8,533 nt of DNA, from the NCBI GenBank assembly GCA_016926235.1, contig JAFGOZ010000001.1, positions 1-8,533 on the forward strand, given 5' to 3'. The DNA comes from Bacteroidales bacterium (GTDB taxonomy: Bacteria; Bacteroidota; Bacteroidia; Bacteroidales; UBA10428). Positions 7,730-8,533 of this stretch are shown here, one piece after another (the first letter of the stretch is position 1; each line of letters begins with the position of its first letter). The position numbers and the translations under genes were made by a program. Below the pieces are notes generated by a model. It was given only the letters and a program-made list of their open reading frames with translations, was not told the origin of the DNA and did no database searches.

Positions 7730-8533
7730 TTACCCCGACCCTAAGGATTGAATTAGGAAACCAATCTCTTTTGCTTTTTCATATCCTATAACTCGCCGAC
7801 CATCCACCAACAGCGGTGTGAGGAGCAGATCCCTTAACTTGTGTAAATCCAGTTCCAGATATTGTTTGTGTCTCACCATAAAGACTGCCACGTTACATCC
7901 CTCCGCCACCTGGTAAACATCTCCCTGGTATTTTGGTATATACGGGTCATGGATAACCACGTCTGCACCTAGCAATTTCAGGCGCGCTACCAGGGTCTCG
8001 CTGGGGCTATTGCGTGTGTCTTCGGAATCCTCCAAGTAGGCATATCCCAGGATAAGGATTCGTGATTCTGAGATCTGGCGACCCGCCGATGTCAACGCCT
8101 TTAGAACCAGATCAGCCATATGTATTGGCATTGCATCATTAACCGCTCGCGCGGCTGGGATCAAGCGCAGGGGGACGCCTTTGTCCTTCACACCATAGGC
8201 CAGCAGCCAGGGGTCTTTGGGAATGCAGTGACCACCCACACCCGCGCCGGGCAGGTGCATGTTGCGGTAGGGCGTCTTGTTGACCAGCTCGCGCACCTTC
8301 CAAACATCGCCACCTACAGCCTCACAAATCAAGGCCACCTCATTGGCAAAGGCAATCTGCACATCCCGGTAGGCATTTTCCACAGTCTTGACCAGCTCTG
8401 CTGTGACACAATCGACTTGATCGAGTTCAGCCTGGACCACATGCCAGTATAGGGCTGTCATGGTTTCGGCAGTCTCAGGTGTCATACCGCCAACCACCCG
8501 GCTTAGAGAACGCAAGTTTGAAAGCAGCTTGCC
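7730..8533 (-). CDS. UDP-sugar dehydrogenase (WecC/WbpA-like), C-terminal part (cut by right edge)
   Basis: The frame is open to the right edge, so the true start lies outside. The 267 residues seen are roughly the last 60% of an enzyme usually about 420-440 long. The family oxidises a UDP-sugar to its uronic acid with two NAD+. Visible (numbering the fragment from the edge): KLLSNL..RVVGG (2-16), typical of the UDP-N-acetylmannosamine/glucosamine dehydrogenase branch; ELVKTVENAYRDVQIAFANE (46-65) with the active-site lysine and N-x-x-R-D; NMHLPGAGVGGHCIPKDPWL (91-110) with catalytic Cys103; then the C-terminal UDP-binding domain, ILILGYAYLEDSEDTRNSPS (159-178), VVIHDPY, and a normal short end. 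The near-invariant lysine of the 'AYK' motif is Leu167 here. The choice of UDP-ManNAc or UDP-GlcNAc over UDP-glucose rests on motif style only. GC is much higher than in the rest of the window, except the last 60 bases. Confidence 0.92.
   Translation of the reverse strand, partial: GKLLSNLRSLSRVVGGMTPETAETMTALYWHVVQAELDQVDCVTAELVKTVENAYRDVQIAFANEVALICEAVGGDVWKVRELVNKTPYRNMHLPGAGVGGHCIPKDPWLLAYGVKDKGVPLRLIPAARAVNDAMPIHMADLVLKALTSAGRQISESRILILGYAYLEDSEDTRNSPSETLVARLKLLGADVVIHDPYIPKYQGDVYQVAEGCNVAVFMVRHKQYLELDLHKLRDLLLTPLLVDGRRVIGYEKAKEIGFLIQSLGSG

Noticed and set aside
8120..8452. Plus-strand open frame of 110 codons opposite the dehydrogenase
   Set aside because: It is antisense to the catalytic region of the dehydrogenase, whose motifs are intact. 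The open frame follows from GC-rich coding DNA on the other strand.
8513..8515. TTG at 8515 as the start of the dehydrogenase
   Set aside because: The frame stays open to the window edge (residues GKLLSN precede it), matches the family upstream of this point, and the NAD-binding domain must lie further right.

Overview
The window is one strand-uniform run of surface-glycan assembly genes, all on the minus strand, so transcription runs from the right edge (8533) to the left edge (1). Read in that order it holds: the 3' part of a nucleotide-sugar dehydrogenase (cut by the right edge), a 156-nt gap, a Wzx-type flippase, a SAM methyltransferase, a GT4-type glycosyltransferase, an exported jelly-roll/TPR protein, a second GT4-type glycosyltransferase, a Wzy-like polymerase, and the 5' part of a third GT4-type glycosyltransferase (cut by the left edge). 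Nothing of substance is coded on the plus strand, and I see no RNA genes, CRISPR arrays, insertion sequences or origins.

The genes fit a Wzx/Wzy-dependent polysaccharide pathway. The dehydrogenase would supply an activated uronic acid. The glycosyltransferases would build a lipid-linked oligosaccharide at the inner face of the membrane, the methyltransferase could decorate it or its precursor, Wzx would flip it, and Wzy would polymerise it outside. The exported TPR protein sits between the glycosyltransferases and just two genes upstream of wzy; its role is unknown, but its position suggests help in assembly, anchoring or protein scaffolding. No initiating phosphoglycosyltransferase, chain-length regulator or export channel lies in the window.

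From wzx to the last glycosyltransferase the genes overlap or lie 1-28 nt apart, so they are very probably one operon. Clear Shine-Dalgarno sequences precede three genes (AGGAAGG, AGAGG and GGAGG). Four others lack one and may rely on translational coupling. TTG and GTG starts are used. The dehydrogenase is distinctly GC-rich (about 60% in hand-counted lines), while the block from about 354 to 7800 is AT-rich (25-40% in the lines counted). The left-edge glycosyltransferase is intermediate. This is the usual look of a horizontally exchanged serotype-like cassette set in a different backbone.

The organism is a bacterium by its Shine-Dalgarno sequences and gene families. The exported TPR/jelly-roll protein and the sequence style of the dehydrogenase remind me of Chloroflexota (Anaerolineae), but that is a weak impression from memory and not proven by the sequence.
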